From: Bacilli bacterium
Lineage (GTDB): Bacteria; Bacillota_I; Bacilli_A; RF39; UBA660
Reading direction: 5' to 3'
DNA: 21,430 nt
NCBI GenBank assembly: GCA_022793145.1
Contig: JAAWCI010000028.1
Span: 1 to 21,430, forward strand
Shown here: one piece after another, positions 6,700 to 14,369 of the stretch
Position numbering within the stretch: the stretch's first letter is position 1
Layout: the number at the start of each line of letters is the position of its first letter
Notes under the pieces: generated by a model
Told to the model about the DNA's origin: nothing
The model's database searches: none
Seen by the model: only the letters and a program-made list of their open reading frames with translations
Program-made: the position numbers and the translations under genes

Positions 6700-7794
6700 A
6701 TGGAATATGTTATAATTGCTTTATTAGTTATAATTTTAATTGTGTCAATTATTTCTCTTACAAAAAATATTAATGAATCTAATATTACAGAGCGATTAGG
6801 CAAAATGGAAACTACTGTTGTAAAAGAATTAAGTGAATTTAATAAAAATCTGACACAAGATTTAAATAAAGATTTTAATGAATTAAATGGTAAATTAGAA
6901 AATCGTCTTTTTTTGATTAATGAAAAAGTCAATGAACGTTTGGATGAAAACTTCGAAAAAACAAATAAAACATTTGTCAATGTATTAGAGCGTCTTTCAA
7001 AAATAGATGAGGCTCAGAAAAAAATAGATTTGTTATCAAATGATATTGTTTCTTTACAAAGTGTTTTGACAGATAAGAAAACGAGAGGTATTTTTGGAGA
7101 AGTTAACTTAAAACATATTTTAGTTAGTGTGTTTGGAGAGAATAATACAAGGATTTATGAGTTACAATATAAATTAGAAAATGGTACAATTGCTGATTGC
7201 ATGTTATTTGCTCCTGAACCATTAGGAAATATTGCAATTGATTCTAAATTCCCACTAGAAAATTATCAAGCGATGGTAAATAAAAATAATAGTGAGATAG
7301 TAAGAGGAAATGCGGAAAAGCTGTTTAAAGCGGATATGAAAAAGCATATAGATGCAATAGCAGATAAATATATCATTCCAGGTGTTACCTCTGATCAAGC
7401 AATTTTATTTTTACCAGCAGAAGCAATATTTGCAGAAATTAATGCTTATCATCAGGATATTATTGATTATGCTTATCAAAGAAGAGTGTGGATTACTTCT
7501 CCTACTACTTTGATTAGCACGCTAACAACAATAGAAATTATTATGAAAAATATGGATCGTGATAAGTATGCTAGGGAAATTCAGAAAGAATTACAAATAT
7601 TAGGAGTTGAATTTAAACGTTATAAAGAACGTTGGGACAAATTATCTAGAAGTATTGAGAGTGTTAGTCGTGATGTAAAAGATATTCACACAACAACAAA
7701 TAAAATTACAACAAAGTTTGATTCAATTAGCAAAGCAGAAATGGAGAAAATTGAATATGATGAAGATGAAGAAATGGAATCAGTTAGTTATTAG
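6700..7794 (+). CDS. rmuC: RmuC family putative recombination-limiting nuclease
   Basis: A 364-residue protein, on the short side for a family usually nearer 400-500. It has an N-terminal membrane anchor (residues about 3-20), a coiled-coil region (about 25-120) and then the RmuC core. The core keeps Glu134 in RGIFGEVNL, Asp166 in ADCMLF and DSK at 181-183 in AIDSKFP, a pattern expected for a PD-(D/E)XK-type nuclease site. In E. coli RmuC limits inversion at short inverted repeats; its biochemistry is poorly known. The C-terminus keeps the FKRYKERWDKLSRS helix of the family. AGGTGAG gives the ribosome binding site. The next gene starts inside its end in another frame, indicating an operon. 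Confidence 0.88.
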   Translation: MEYVIIALLVIILIVSIISLTKNINESNITERLGKMETTVVKELSEFNKNLTQDLNKDFNELNGKLENRLFLINEKVNERLDENFEKTNKTFVNVLERLSKIDEAQKKIDLLSNDIVSLQSVLTDKKTRGIFGEVNLKHILVSVFGENNTRIYELQYKLENGTIADCMLFAPEPLGNIAIDSKFPLENYQAMVNKNNSEIVRGNAEKLFKADMKKHIDAIADKYIIPGVTSDQAILFLPAEAIFAEINAYHQDIIDYAYQRRVWITSPTTLISTLTTIEIIMKNMDRDKYAREIQKELQILGVEFKRYKERWDKLSRSIESVSRDVKDIHTTTNKITTKFDSISKAEMEKIEYDEDEEMESVSY

Positions 7795-8380
7795 TTTGAT
7801 ATTGTTGCTTAATTCTGGCTTTTTATTACAGATGATATTGTCTGGACATCATGGGAGAATTTTAGTGACACTATCTCTTTATTTAACAGTCTGGATTCCA
7901 AAGGTAGTACGTTCTATTTTTAAAGTACAAATTCCAGAACGTGTAGAATGTGTTTATCTTATCTTTTTATTTCTTGCTCAATTTTTAGGAAGTATTGTAA
8001 ACTTATATGCAAGTATTTATTGGTTTGATTCTTTTGTCCATTTTGTTTCTGGGATTTTAACCGCTTTATTTGGAATAGCAGTTCTAGTTTGGTTTCAAAA
8101 ATATGACCATCAATCAATTGCGTTTAATATCTTTTTTATGATAGCATTTTCTTTGATGGTAGCATCATTTTGGGAATTTTTTGAATTTACTATGGATCAA
8201 ATATCTGGTGGGGATACTCAAAAAGTAATTGAAACAGGAGTAGCAGATACTATGAAAGATATGATTGTAGCTTGTTTAGGAGCAATTTTGGTTTCCATTT
8301 ATTACAGATTTGAAAAAAGTACAAGAAAGAAATTATTTTTCTATCATTATGAAAAAGAATTTGGGTGTAAATATGAATGA
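7757..8380 (+). CDS. DUF2238/YjdF-like integral membrane protein
   Basis: About 207 residues with around six hydrophobic segments. It has acidic and His motifs of DUF2238-type membrane proteins: FDSFVHFVSG (Asp91, His95), FWEFFEF (Glu140, Glu143), Asp147 and DTMKDMIV (164-168). These buried polar residues suggest a transport or enzymatic pocket, but no function is established. The start is uncertain: the frame is open from an ATG at 7718, but the cluster of ATGs at 7757, 7760 and 7766 lies downstream of a GGAG at 7743-7746 and gives a compact N-terminus before the first membrane helix. It therefore overlaps rmuC by 38 bases and is probably translationally coupled to it. Confidence 0.7.
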   Translation: MMKMKKWNQLVISLILLLNSGFLLQMILSGHHGRILVTLSLYLTVWIPKVVRSIFKVQIPERVECVYLIFLFLAQFLGSIVNLYASIYWFDSFVHFVSGILTALFGIAVLVWFQKYDHQSIAFNIFFMIAFSLMVASFWEFFEFTMDQISGGDTQKVIETGVADTMKDMIVACLGAILVSIYYRFEKSTRKKLFFYHYEKEFGCKYE

Positions 8381-8651
8381 TACAAAAAGAAGAGAAGCAT
8401 GGCTTCAAGAATTAAAAAAATTAAGAAGAGAATTATTAGCTAAAAAAGAGATTTCTTCAAATAATAATATTCCTTCTGCTTATCCAGGAGCTTCAAAAAC
8501 ATTTCAGAAATCAGTCTCTGGAATCGCTTCTAAAATGTATGAGAGCGATAGACGAGATTCTGCTAAAATACAAGTATTAATGTTGGCCTTTTTAACATTT
8601 TTGTTTGAAACTTTATTTTTCATTGGCAGTTATTTTTTATTCCGAAAATAG
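8373..8651 (+). CDS. Small tail-anchored protein of unknown function
   Basis: A protein of about 92 residues that I do not recognise. It has a strongly charged, probably helical N-terminus (MNDTKRREAWLQELKKLRRE), a Ser/Asn-rich middle and one C-terminal membrane helix (roughly the last 25 residues) ending in RK, so it is probably tail-anchored with its charged part in the cytoplasm. The start at 8373 overlaps the stop of the membrane protein before it by eight bases (ATGAATGA), and GGGTG lies upstream. The frame is open further upstream (ATGs at 8310 and 8349), so a longer form is possible. The overlap suggests a fixed partnership with the DUF2238-like protein. No domain assignment is offered. 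Confidence 0.6.
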   Translation: MNDTKRREAWLQELKKLRRELLAKKEISSNNNIPSAYPGASKTFQKSVSGIASKMYESDRRDSAKIQVLMLAFLTFLFETLFFIGSYFLFRK

Positions 8652-8665
8652 TAGTCAATAAAGTG

Positions 8666-8688
8666 ACAATTTGTAATGTGGAAATTGT
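8666..8688. other. Weak hairpin between the rmuC operon and rnr
   Basis: ACAATTT (8666-8672) pairs with AAATTGT (8682-8688). The sequence after it (TAATTTC) is a poor T-run, so it is at best a weak terminator for the rmuC operon. Confidence 0.3.
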
Positions 8689-8695
8689 TAATTTC

Positions 8696-8725
8696 TTGAG
8701 TTTGAATGAATATTTCATTTATAAT
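8696..8725 (+). promoter_or_regulatory. Promoter of rnr
   Basis: TTGAGT (8696-8701), an 18-base spacer, and TATAAT (8720-8725). The transcript start near 8732 falls next to the GAGGTGA ribosome binding site (8734-8740). Confidence 0.65.
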
Positions 8726-8746
8726 AGAATTATGAGGTGAATTGGT

Positions 8747-10867
8747 ATGGAAGAACAAATTTTAGATATTTTAAAACAAGATAATAGAGCTTTTACAGTG
8801 TATGAATTAAATGATGCATTAGGACTAAAAACTGTAGATGAATTAAAAGAATTGTTAAAGTGTTTAAATAGACTAGAAGATAACTTAAAAATTTATCGCA
8901 CGAAAAAGGATAGTTATTTATTGTTTCATAATAGTCATCTAAAATTGGGGACTTTGCTTGCTAATAAAAAAGGATTTGGATTTGTTGATATTGAAGGAAA
9001 CGAGGATGTTTTTGTTGCTCCTAGTAATATGAATAATGCAATCCATGGGGACAAAGTAGTTGTAGAAATTACAAGTAAAAAAGGAATGGATTTAGAAGGA
9101 CGCATTGTTCGAATTGTCAATCGCGAAATCAAAGAGATGGTAGGAGAATTTTATCTTAAAGATGGAAAAGGTCATATTGATTTAGATGATGAAAAAGTAA
9201 AGTTAGAGATTGAAATTGATAAAGACAAATCAATGAGTGCGATGCCAGGACATAAAGTTTTAGTAAAAGTTCTTGGAAAATTAAAAGACAATCATTATAA
9301 AGGTGAAGTCATTAAAATTCTAGGACATAAAAATGATCCAGGAGTAGATATTTTATCAATTGTAGCAAAACTCAGAATTCATGATACTTTTCCAGAAGAA
9401 GTAATGGAACAAGTAGAAGCCTTGCCAGATTCAGTAAAAGCAGAAGAAATAGTAGGTAGAAGAGATTTAAGGGAAGAATCTATTTTTACAATTGATGGTG
9501 ATGATACAAAAGATATTGATGATGCAATTTCGATTAAAAAATTAGAAAATGGAAATTATGAATTAGGAGTTCATATTGCAGATGTTAGTTATTATGTGAA
9601 AGCTGGAACTCCTTTGGATGAAGAAGCGTATGAAAGAGGAACTAGTGTTTATTTAGCTGATCGTGTTATTCCTATGCTTCCTCATAAGCTTTCAAATGGA
9701 ATTTGTTCTTTAAATCCTAATGTAGATCGGTTATCAATGTCTTGTGTTATGGAAATTGATTCCAAAGGAAAAGTTTTAGATTATGAGATTTTTGAAAGTG
9801 TAATTCGTTCTAGAAAACAAATGACTTATAAATGTGTTAATAAAATCTTAGAAGAAAACGAAATACCAGAAGGTTATGAAGAGTTTGTAGAAGAATTGAA
9901 GTTAATGGAAGAACTTGCACAAATTTTAAGAAAAGAAAAAGAATCTAGAGGATATATTGATTTTGAAATAGATGAATCTAAAATTATTGTAGATGAATCA
10001 GGCAAAGCAATCGATGTGGTACTTCGTAATCGTGGAACAGGAGAAAAATTGATAGAAGATTTTATGATTGTAGCTAATGAGACTGTTGCAACTCATATTT
10101 ATTTTATGGAACTTCCATTTTTGTATCGTATACATGGAGAGCCAAGTGAAGAGAAAATTCAAAAATTTTTAGACTTTATTGGCATTTTAGGTTATTCCAT
10201 ACATGGTAAAGTAAAAGATATTCATCCTAAAACTATGCAATATATTCTAGAACAATTAAAGGATAAAAAAGAATTTCATATTTTGTCTTCTATGTTACTT
10301 AGAAGCATGCAGAAAGCTGTGTATGATAAAAACAATATTGGACATTTCGGTTTGGCTAGTAAATATTATACACATTTTACATCTCCGATTAGGCGTTATC
10401 CTGATACAACAGTTCATAGATTGTTACGACTTTATTTGTTTCAAAATAAAATGGATAGAGATACCATCAATTATTGGGATAATAAATTAACTTTTATAGG
10501 AGAACATACATCAGAAATGGAGCGTACTTCTATTGAATGTGAACGTGAAGTGGATGATATGAAGAAAGCTGAATACATGATGGATCATATTGGAGAAAAA
10601 TATACTGGAATAGTAAGTAGTGTTATGAGTTTTGGAATGTTTGTAGAGCTTCCAAATCTAGTAGAAGGTCTAGTACGTGTCGATAGTATAAAAGGAGATC
10701 TTTATTTCTTTGATGAAGCGACATTTTCTATTCATGGAGAAAAGGATAAACGAGGGTACCGTTTGGGAGATACAGTGAATGTAACCGTTTTAGCTGCAAA
10801 TAAAGAAGCAAAAACTGTAGATTTTATTATTACAGAGGAGGAAGTAAATGGAAAAGACAGCGTATGA
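8747..10867 (+). CDS. rnr: Ribonuclease R
   Basis: A 706-residue processive 3'-to-5' exoribonuclease that degrades structured RNA and cooperates with SmpB-tmRNA in clearing stalled messages. Domain order fits the family: an N-terminal winged-helix segment (about 1-60), cold-shock domains (about 65-190, including KGFGFVDI and EDVFVAP), the RNB catalytic domain with its Asp cluster TIDGDDTKDIDDA (residues 248-260) and the SPIRRYPD block, and a C-terminal S1 domain (about 615-695, with GIVSSVMSFGMFVELPN). It lacks the long Lys-rich tail of E. coli RNase R. GAGGTGA precedes the ATG. The end overlaps the next gene by 20 bases, so the two are co-translated. The gene order rnr, smpB, ssrA is common in Bacillota. 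Confidence 0.95.
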   Translation: MEEQILDILKQDNRAFTVYELNDALGLKTVDELKELLKCLNRLEDNLKIYRTKKDSYLLFHNSHLKLGTLLANKKGFGFVDIEGNEDVFVAPSNMNNAIHGDKVVVEITSKKGMDLEGRIVRIVNREIKEMVGEFYLKDGKGHIDLDDEKVKLEIEIDKDKSMSAMPGHKVLVKVLGKLKDNHYKGEVIKILGHKNDPGVDILSIVAKLRIHDTFPEEVMEQVEALPDSVKAEEIVGRRDLREESIFTIDGDDTKDIDDAISIKKLENGNYELGVHIADVSYYVKAGTPLDEEAYERGTSVYLADRVIPMLPHKLSNGICSLNPNVDRLSMSCVMEIDSKGKVLDYEIFESVIRSRKQMTYKCVNKILEENEIPEGYEEFVEELKLMEELAQILRKEKESRGYIDFEIDESKIIVDESGKAIDVVLRNRGTGEKLIEDFMIVANETVATHIYFMELPFLYRIHGEPSEEKIQKFLDFIGILGYSIHGKVKDIHPKTMQYILEQLKDKKEFHILSSMLLRSMQKAVYDKNNIGHFGLASKYYTHFTSPIRRYPDTTVHRLLRLYLFQNKMDRDTINYWDNKLTFIGEHTSEMERTSIECEREVDDMKKAEYMMDHIGEKYTGIVSSVMSFGMFVELPNLVEGLVRVDSIKGDLYFFDEATFSIHGEKDKRGYRLGDTVNVTVLAANKEAKTVDFIITEEEVNGKDSV

Positions 10868-11867
10868 AATATTAGGAGTAAGTCCAACTGCGACAGATGA
10901 AGAAATCAAAAGACAATATCATACTTTAATAAAAAATGTTCATAGTGATACGACATCTTTAAAAGATTTGACAGAGGAAGAAAGGCAAAAATGTGAAAAA
11001 TTAGTAAGAGAGTATAATGAGGCATATGGAAAATTAAGTAAAGGAAAGCGTGCTGATTATGATAAAGATTTAGCGCAGCGAAGAGAAGCATCAAACATTA
11101 TTAATAATAAGTCTTCATATTCTAAAGCTTCTGGTTTTACTTCAGATAATGTTCAAAACCATTATAAATCAGAGGATAAAGAAAAAGGGGAAAGAACAGT
11201 TGAAAAATCGGATGCTCAAAAAATTATGGAACAAATATTAATGAAGCAACTTGATGAATTAATGAAAAGCATTTTTAAAAGTGGATATTCTTTTTCTGGA
11301 AGTTTTACAACAGATACAAATCAAAGGTTAAAACAAGATTATTGGAAATTGAAGTCAAAAAGAGATAAATTAGAAAAAGATTTAAGAACTGCAGAACAAG
11401 ATGCAACGATTGAGTTTATGAAAAAAGGTCCAACAAATGAAGTTCAGTTGAATATTGATTTTAGAAATCTTTCTTCAAAAATTGCATCGCTTGAGGTAAA
11501 ACGGAATGTAGATTTAGTGAATGCTCAACAAAGCTATGTTTCTAAAGCTAGTAAACGGTTTATTACTCAAAGAAAGAGGGAAATGTTGAAACAGAAGCTT
11601 GAACAAGAGGAAGCACAAATAAATGCCAAATATAATATGATGATAGGAATGTATAAAGAAAAACAAAATCGTAATAGGATGGAATTGGAGAAATATCAAA
11701 AAGCATTGAAAGAAGCTGTTAGAAAAGATTCAAGAGTATTAACAATTCAGACAGCTTTATCTCAAGTTCAAATTGAACTTAATTCTATTGGAGAACGATT
11801 AGGATATCAACCAAGGACATCAGATTATACAAGTGGTTATGGGGAAAGAAGTAGAGTATCAGTTTGA
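10848..11867 (+). CDS. J-domain protein with coiled-coil tail and HSD in place of HPD
   Basis: A 339-residue protein with an N-terminal J domain (about residues 4-73: AYEILGVSPTATDEEI through RADYDKDL). The invariant HPD tripeptide that stimulates the DnaK ATPase is HSD here (His32-Ser33-Asp34). A Lys/Ser-rich linker (about 75-120) leads to an extended charged coiled coil (about 155-310). There is no Gly/Phe region or zinc domain, so it is not canonical DnaJ. The GAGGAGG ribosome binding site and start lie inside the 3' end of rnr (20-base overlap), which ties its translation to RNase R. Lying between rnr and smpB, it may serve RNA decay or ribosome rescue, but this is inference. It may be a DnaK-independent J-like scaffold. 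Confidence 0.75.
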   Translation: MEKTAYEILGVSPTATDEEIKRQYHTLIKNVHSDTTSLKDLTEEERQKCEKLVREYNEAYGKLSKGKRADYDKDLAQRREASNIINNKSSYSKASGFTSDNVQNHYKSEDKEKGERTVEKSDAQKIMEQILMKQLDELMKSIFKSGYSFSGSFTTDTNQRLKQDYWKLKSKRDKLEKDLRTAEQDATIEFMKKGPTNEVQLNIDFRNLSSKIASLEVKRNVDLVNAQQSYVSKASKRFITQRKREMLKQKLEQEEAQINAKYNMMIGMYKEKQNRNRMELEKYQKALKEAVRKDSRVLTIQTALSQVQIELNSIGERLGYQPRTSDYTSGYGERSRVSV

Positions 11868-11879
11868 TATTCTTTTTCA

Positions 11880-11908
11880 TAGACAAAATAATGAGAACGT
11901 GATATGAT
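11880..11908 (+). promoter_or_regulatory. Promoter of smpB
   Basis: TAGACA (11880-11885), a 17-base spacer and TATGAT (11903-11908), with an upstream TG for an extended -10 (TGATATGAT). smpB thus has its own promoter even though it follows rnr and the J-domain gene closely. Confidence 0.65.
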
Positions 11909-11931
11909 AAAAAAAGATTAGAGGTGAAACT

Positions 11932-12372
11932 ATGATAGAAATTCAAAATAGAAAAGCAAAATTTGATTATGACATTATAGAAACTATTGAAACTGGAATT
12001 GTACTTACTGGAACAGAGATTAAGTCTTTAAGAATAGGAAAAGCGAACTTAAAAGATAGTTATGCAATTGTTCGTAATGGAGAAGTTTTTTTGGTAAATA
12101 TGCATATTAGTGAATATGTTCATGGGAATATCTTTAATCATAATGAAACGAGATCTAGGAAGTTATTGCTTCATAAAAAAGAAATTTTAAAATTAAATGA
12201 TAAAGTACGTTTGGAAGGGTTTACACTAGTCCCATTGAAAGTTTATATAAAGGGAAATTATGCAAAGGTATTGCTTGGAGTAGGAAAAGGTAAAAAATTG
12301 TACGATAAAAGAGAAGCAATGAAAGAGCGTGATATGAAGCGAGAACTTGATAAGGCTATGAAATATAAGTAG
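11932..12372 (+). CDS. smpB: SsrA-binding protein SmpB
   Basis: A 146-residue partner of tmRNA that takes alanyl-tmRNA into stalled ribosomes during trans-translation. It shows the family's core blocks: [11 protein letters not shown] (about 25-35), [29 protein letters not shown] (about 61-84), the oligonucleotide-binding barrel, and the basic tail [15 protein letters not shown] that enters the mRNA channel in place of mRNA. GAGGTG lies upstream of the ATG. The gene is directly followed by ssrA, whose -35 begins one base after the smpB stop codon, giving a tight trans-translation cassette. Confidence 0.96.
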   Translation: MIEIQNRKAKFDYDIIETIETGIVLTGTEIKSLRIGKANLKDSYAIVRNGEVFLVNMHISEYVHGNIFNHNETRSRKLLLHKKEILKLNDKVRLEGFTLVPLKVYIKGNYAKVLLGVGKGKKLYDKREAMKERDMKRELDKAMKYK

Positions 12373-12401
12373 TTGTATATTCTACTTTATTATGCTATAA
12401 T
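12373..12401 (+). promoter_or_regulatory. Promoter of ssrA
   Basis: TTGTAT (12373-12378), a 17-base spacer, and TATAAT (12396-12401) inside a full extended -10, TGCTATAAT. Transcription would begin near 12408, a few bases before the mature 5' end. Confidence 0.75.
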
Positions 12402-12410
12402 TTAGTACAT

Positions 12411-12782
12411 GGGGATGTCCAGGTTTCGACAGAATATTTAGGCTTTAAAGGGCAAGTCGGAGGTACACGTTACGTACAAACGTAAATTAAACGGAAAAAA
12501 ATCAAACAATGTATTTAGTGGGGCTTTCGCTCCAACTTTCGCTTAATAGGATTTAAGCAAATACAGCTCTTTTTTATTCTTTTCCCACGGGAATTTAAAA
12601 GGGCTCGAGTGAGTGGGATATATTTTAGTTTCTCCTAAAAACTAAGACGAATTTATTAGGATTACTAATATTAGGGTTGTTAGTTCCTATCTAATATTAG
12701 GACATATTTGAACTAACTAAACTTGTAGAACTTTTCTGTGAGAATATTTTGGACAGGAGTTCAATTCTCCTCATCTCCACCA
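12411..12782 (+). ncRNA. ssrA: Transfer-messenger RNA
   Basis: The 5' end GGGGATG (12411-12417) pairs with CATCTCC (12772-12778) to form the acceptor stem, with one G-U pair. CCA is encoded at 12780-12782. GGTTTCGAC at 12422-12430 is the conserved D-loop-like segment, and GGAGTTCAATTCTCC near the 3' end is the T-arm. The tag frame ends at TAA 12544-12546 with TAG directly after. Read backwards from the stop, the tag is ...NNVFSGAFAPTFA, with the small hydrophobic tail expected of a ClpXP degron. The resume codon lies somewhere in 12481-12501 and is not settled. Several hairpins between 12550 and 12720 match the pseudoknot-rich region. The partner smpB is immediately upstream. Confidence 0.95.
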
Positions 12783-12792
12783 GATTGATACT

Positions 12793-12820
12793 AAACTCGA
12801 ATTTTTGTGTTTCGAGTTTT
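12793..12820 (+). terminator. Intrinsic terminator of ssrA
   Basis: AAACTCGAA (12793-12801) and TTCGAGTTT (12811-12819) form a perfect 9-bp stem around a 9-base loop, followed by a short T-run ending at 12820, eleven bases past the tmRNA 3' end. Confidence 0.75.
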
Positions 12821-12901
12821 AAAATATTTTGGATTTGTGTAAAAATTTAGTAGAGGTATGTTGATATGAGCTTATACGTGAAAATATGACATGATCAGGC
12901 C

Positions 12902-13344
12902 TATTTGGAAATAGATTCAATATTAGGAAAAAGAAATGAACAAGACTCAATAATATCAATAGTAGATGTACAAGAAGATTATAGTTGATAAAGGTGAACT
13001 ATAAAAATGAATATTATGTAAATAAGCTAATATATGAATTTATTATAAGAAATGATATAAAGGTAAAATCAATAACAACAGATAATGGATTAGAATTTAT
13101 GGCATTGGGAATAACAGCAAAAAAACTGGGAGTAAAATTATATAAATGTGATCCATATTGTTCATTTTAAAGAGGAACAAACGAAAGAATGAATATGATA
13201 GTAAGAATATTTATACCAAAAGGAAGTTCAATGAAGCTAAAACCTCAAATATATTTAGATGACATTTGTTTTAAAATAAATAGTATGCCTAGAAAAATAT
13301 TTGACTTTAAATCATCTTATGAGCTAGAATTAAATTATGATTAA
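12902..13344 (+). pseudogene. Decayed IS30-family transposase
   Basis: Conceptual translation over two frames recovers the catalytic half of an IS30-family DDE transposase. The first frame (from 12902) reads LEIDSILGKRNEQDSIISIVD, carrying the first catalytic Asp. After a frameshift near 12980, the second frame reads ITTDNGLEFMALG (second Asp). A TAA at 13168-13170 replaces the Gln codon expected in the RGTNER block, and beyond it come RGTNERMN (with the catalytic Glu), FIPKGSS and INSMPRK, ending at TAA 13342-13344. The N-terminal helix-turn-helix half is missing, so the copy is dead. A candidate right end, GGTGTGGTTCAAATTACAAT, follows; no matching left end is visible. The 120 bases between the tmRNA and 12902 hold no recognisable gene. 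Confidence 0.8.
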
Positions 13345-13372
13345 ATTGGTGTGGTTCAAATTACAATAAAGA

Positions 13373-13406
13373 AAAAAATCAATTTTGTTTTGGAATTGAT
13401 TTTTTT
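13373..13406. terminator. Bidirectional terminator between the IS remnant and the first LysR gene
   Basis: AAAAAATCAATT (13373-13384) pairs with AATTGATTTTTT (13394-13405) around a 9-base loop. It has a T-run on either strand and lies six bases beyond the stop of the minus-strand LysR gene, which it most likely terminates. Confidence 0.75.
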
Positions 13407-13411
13407 GTTTC

Positions 13412-14278
13412 CTACAAATATTCTAAAAACTTCTTACTAGCAAACGGTAAATTAATATGTTTGTTTTGAGCCAAAAAAACATTAGAAATAGGAATACTTT
13501 TATTAATGTTTAATTCTTTTAAATGTGGGTAATTATGAAGTGCCAAATCAATGATAGAAAAACCAATTCCAAATCCTGCTTCAGTAAATTCTAAAACTAA
13601 ATCTTGACTTACAACTTCCGTTTTAGGTTGTAATAATAGATTATACTGCAAAGTATGATAATCTAAAAATTTTCTGCTATTGGATTCTTTCTTCTGCAAA
13701 ATTAATGGATAAGTGTTTAATTCCATTAATGACTTGATTCTATCATGAAAGTAATTGGGATTATAAACAAATCCTTGCTTTAATTCTCTTATTTTTCTTA
13801 TGATAATGTTTGTTTCTTTAACATCTCCTTCATTAAAAATTACAAAATCTAATTTTCCCTTTTGTAAATCAATGATAAGGTTACTTGTTAAATCATTAGT
13901 AATGTTAATGTTGATATTTGGATAATCTTTATGAAATTTTTTTATAGAATCCATTAATACAATTTTTGTTAATGTAGTAGAAGCTCCAATCTTTATTTCT
14001 CCTTTTGATAAATCTTTGAAAGAAGTAAATTCATTTTCAGCATTGTTAATCAGTTCTAAAGCTCCCTTTACATAATCAAAAAACATTTTTCCTTCACTTG
14101 TTAATTCCATTCCTTTATTGCTTCTCAAAAATAATGTACCACCTAATTGGTCTTCTAATTTTTTTATTGATTGACTAATTGCTGGCTGTGAGATATGTAA
14201 CTCTTCGCTAGCTCTTGTCATGTGCTTATGCTTCGCAACTATATAAAAAATTCTATATAATTCTAAATCTACATTCAT
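13412..14278 (-). CDS. LysR-family transcriptional regulator, first copy
   Basis: A 288-residue LysR-type regulator. The N-terminal winged helix-turn-helix (about residues 1-60) includes MTRASEELHISQPAISQSIKKLEDQLG. The effector-binding domain (about 90-288) starts EIKIGASTT. AGGAGG lies upstream of the ATG. It is transcribed away from coaC with a 91-base shared gap holding the palindrome ACTTATCAATAAGT, a typical layout for a LysR protein controlling its divergent neighbour. It is clearly paralogous to the second LysR protein at 18449-19345: both share GASTT, YPLxxQKxxSNxRKFLD, PKTE(V/I)VS and GFGIG, suggesting similar ligands. The effector is unknown. Confidence 0.9.
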   Translation of the reverse strand: MNVDLELYRIFYIVAKHKHMTRASEELHISQPAISQSIKKLEDQLGGTLFLRSNKGMELTSEGKMFFDYVKGALELINNAENEFTSFKDLSKGEIKIGASTTLTKIVLMDSIKKFHKDYPNININITNDLTSNLIIDLQKGKLDFVIFNEGDVKETNIIIRKIRELKQGFVYNPNYFHDRIKSLMELNTYPLILQKKESNSRKFLDYHTLQYNLLLQPKTEVVSQDLVLEFTEAGFGIGFSIIDLALHNYPHLKELNINKSIPISNVFLAQNKHINLPFASKKFLEYL

Positions 14279-14316
14279 GATAAGTCCTCCTTATTAACAT
14301 CATAACATAAATATAT

Positions 14317-14345
14317 TTTACTTATCAATAAGTACAGAATAAAAT
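14317..14345 (+). promoter_or_regulatory. coaC promoter with LysR-type palindromic operator
   Basis: TTTACT (14317-14322), a 17-base spacer and TAAAAT (14340-14345) form a weak promoter, as expected for an activated gene. The perfect inverted repeat ACTTAT-CA-ATAAGT (14320-14333) lies between and over these boxes and is the best candidate binding site for the divergent LysR protein. Confidence 0.5.
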
Positions 14346-14369
14346 AAAGTTAGAAAGGAAGAGATTTAG

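Noticed and set aside
12482..12490. tmRNA tag starting at GTA 12482, by analogy with Mycoplasma
   Set aside because: That frame hits TAA after two codons, so it cannot encode the tag.
12760..13411. Phage or integrative-element attachment site at the tmRNA 3' end
   Set aside because: No repeat of the tmRNA 3' segment, integrase gene or other element gene is visible in the window.
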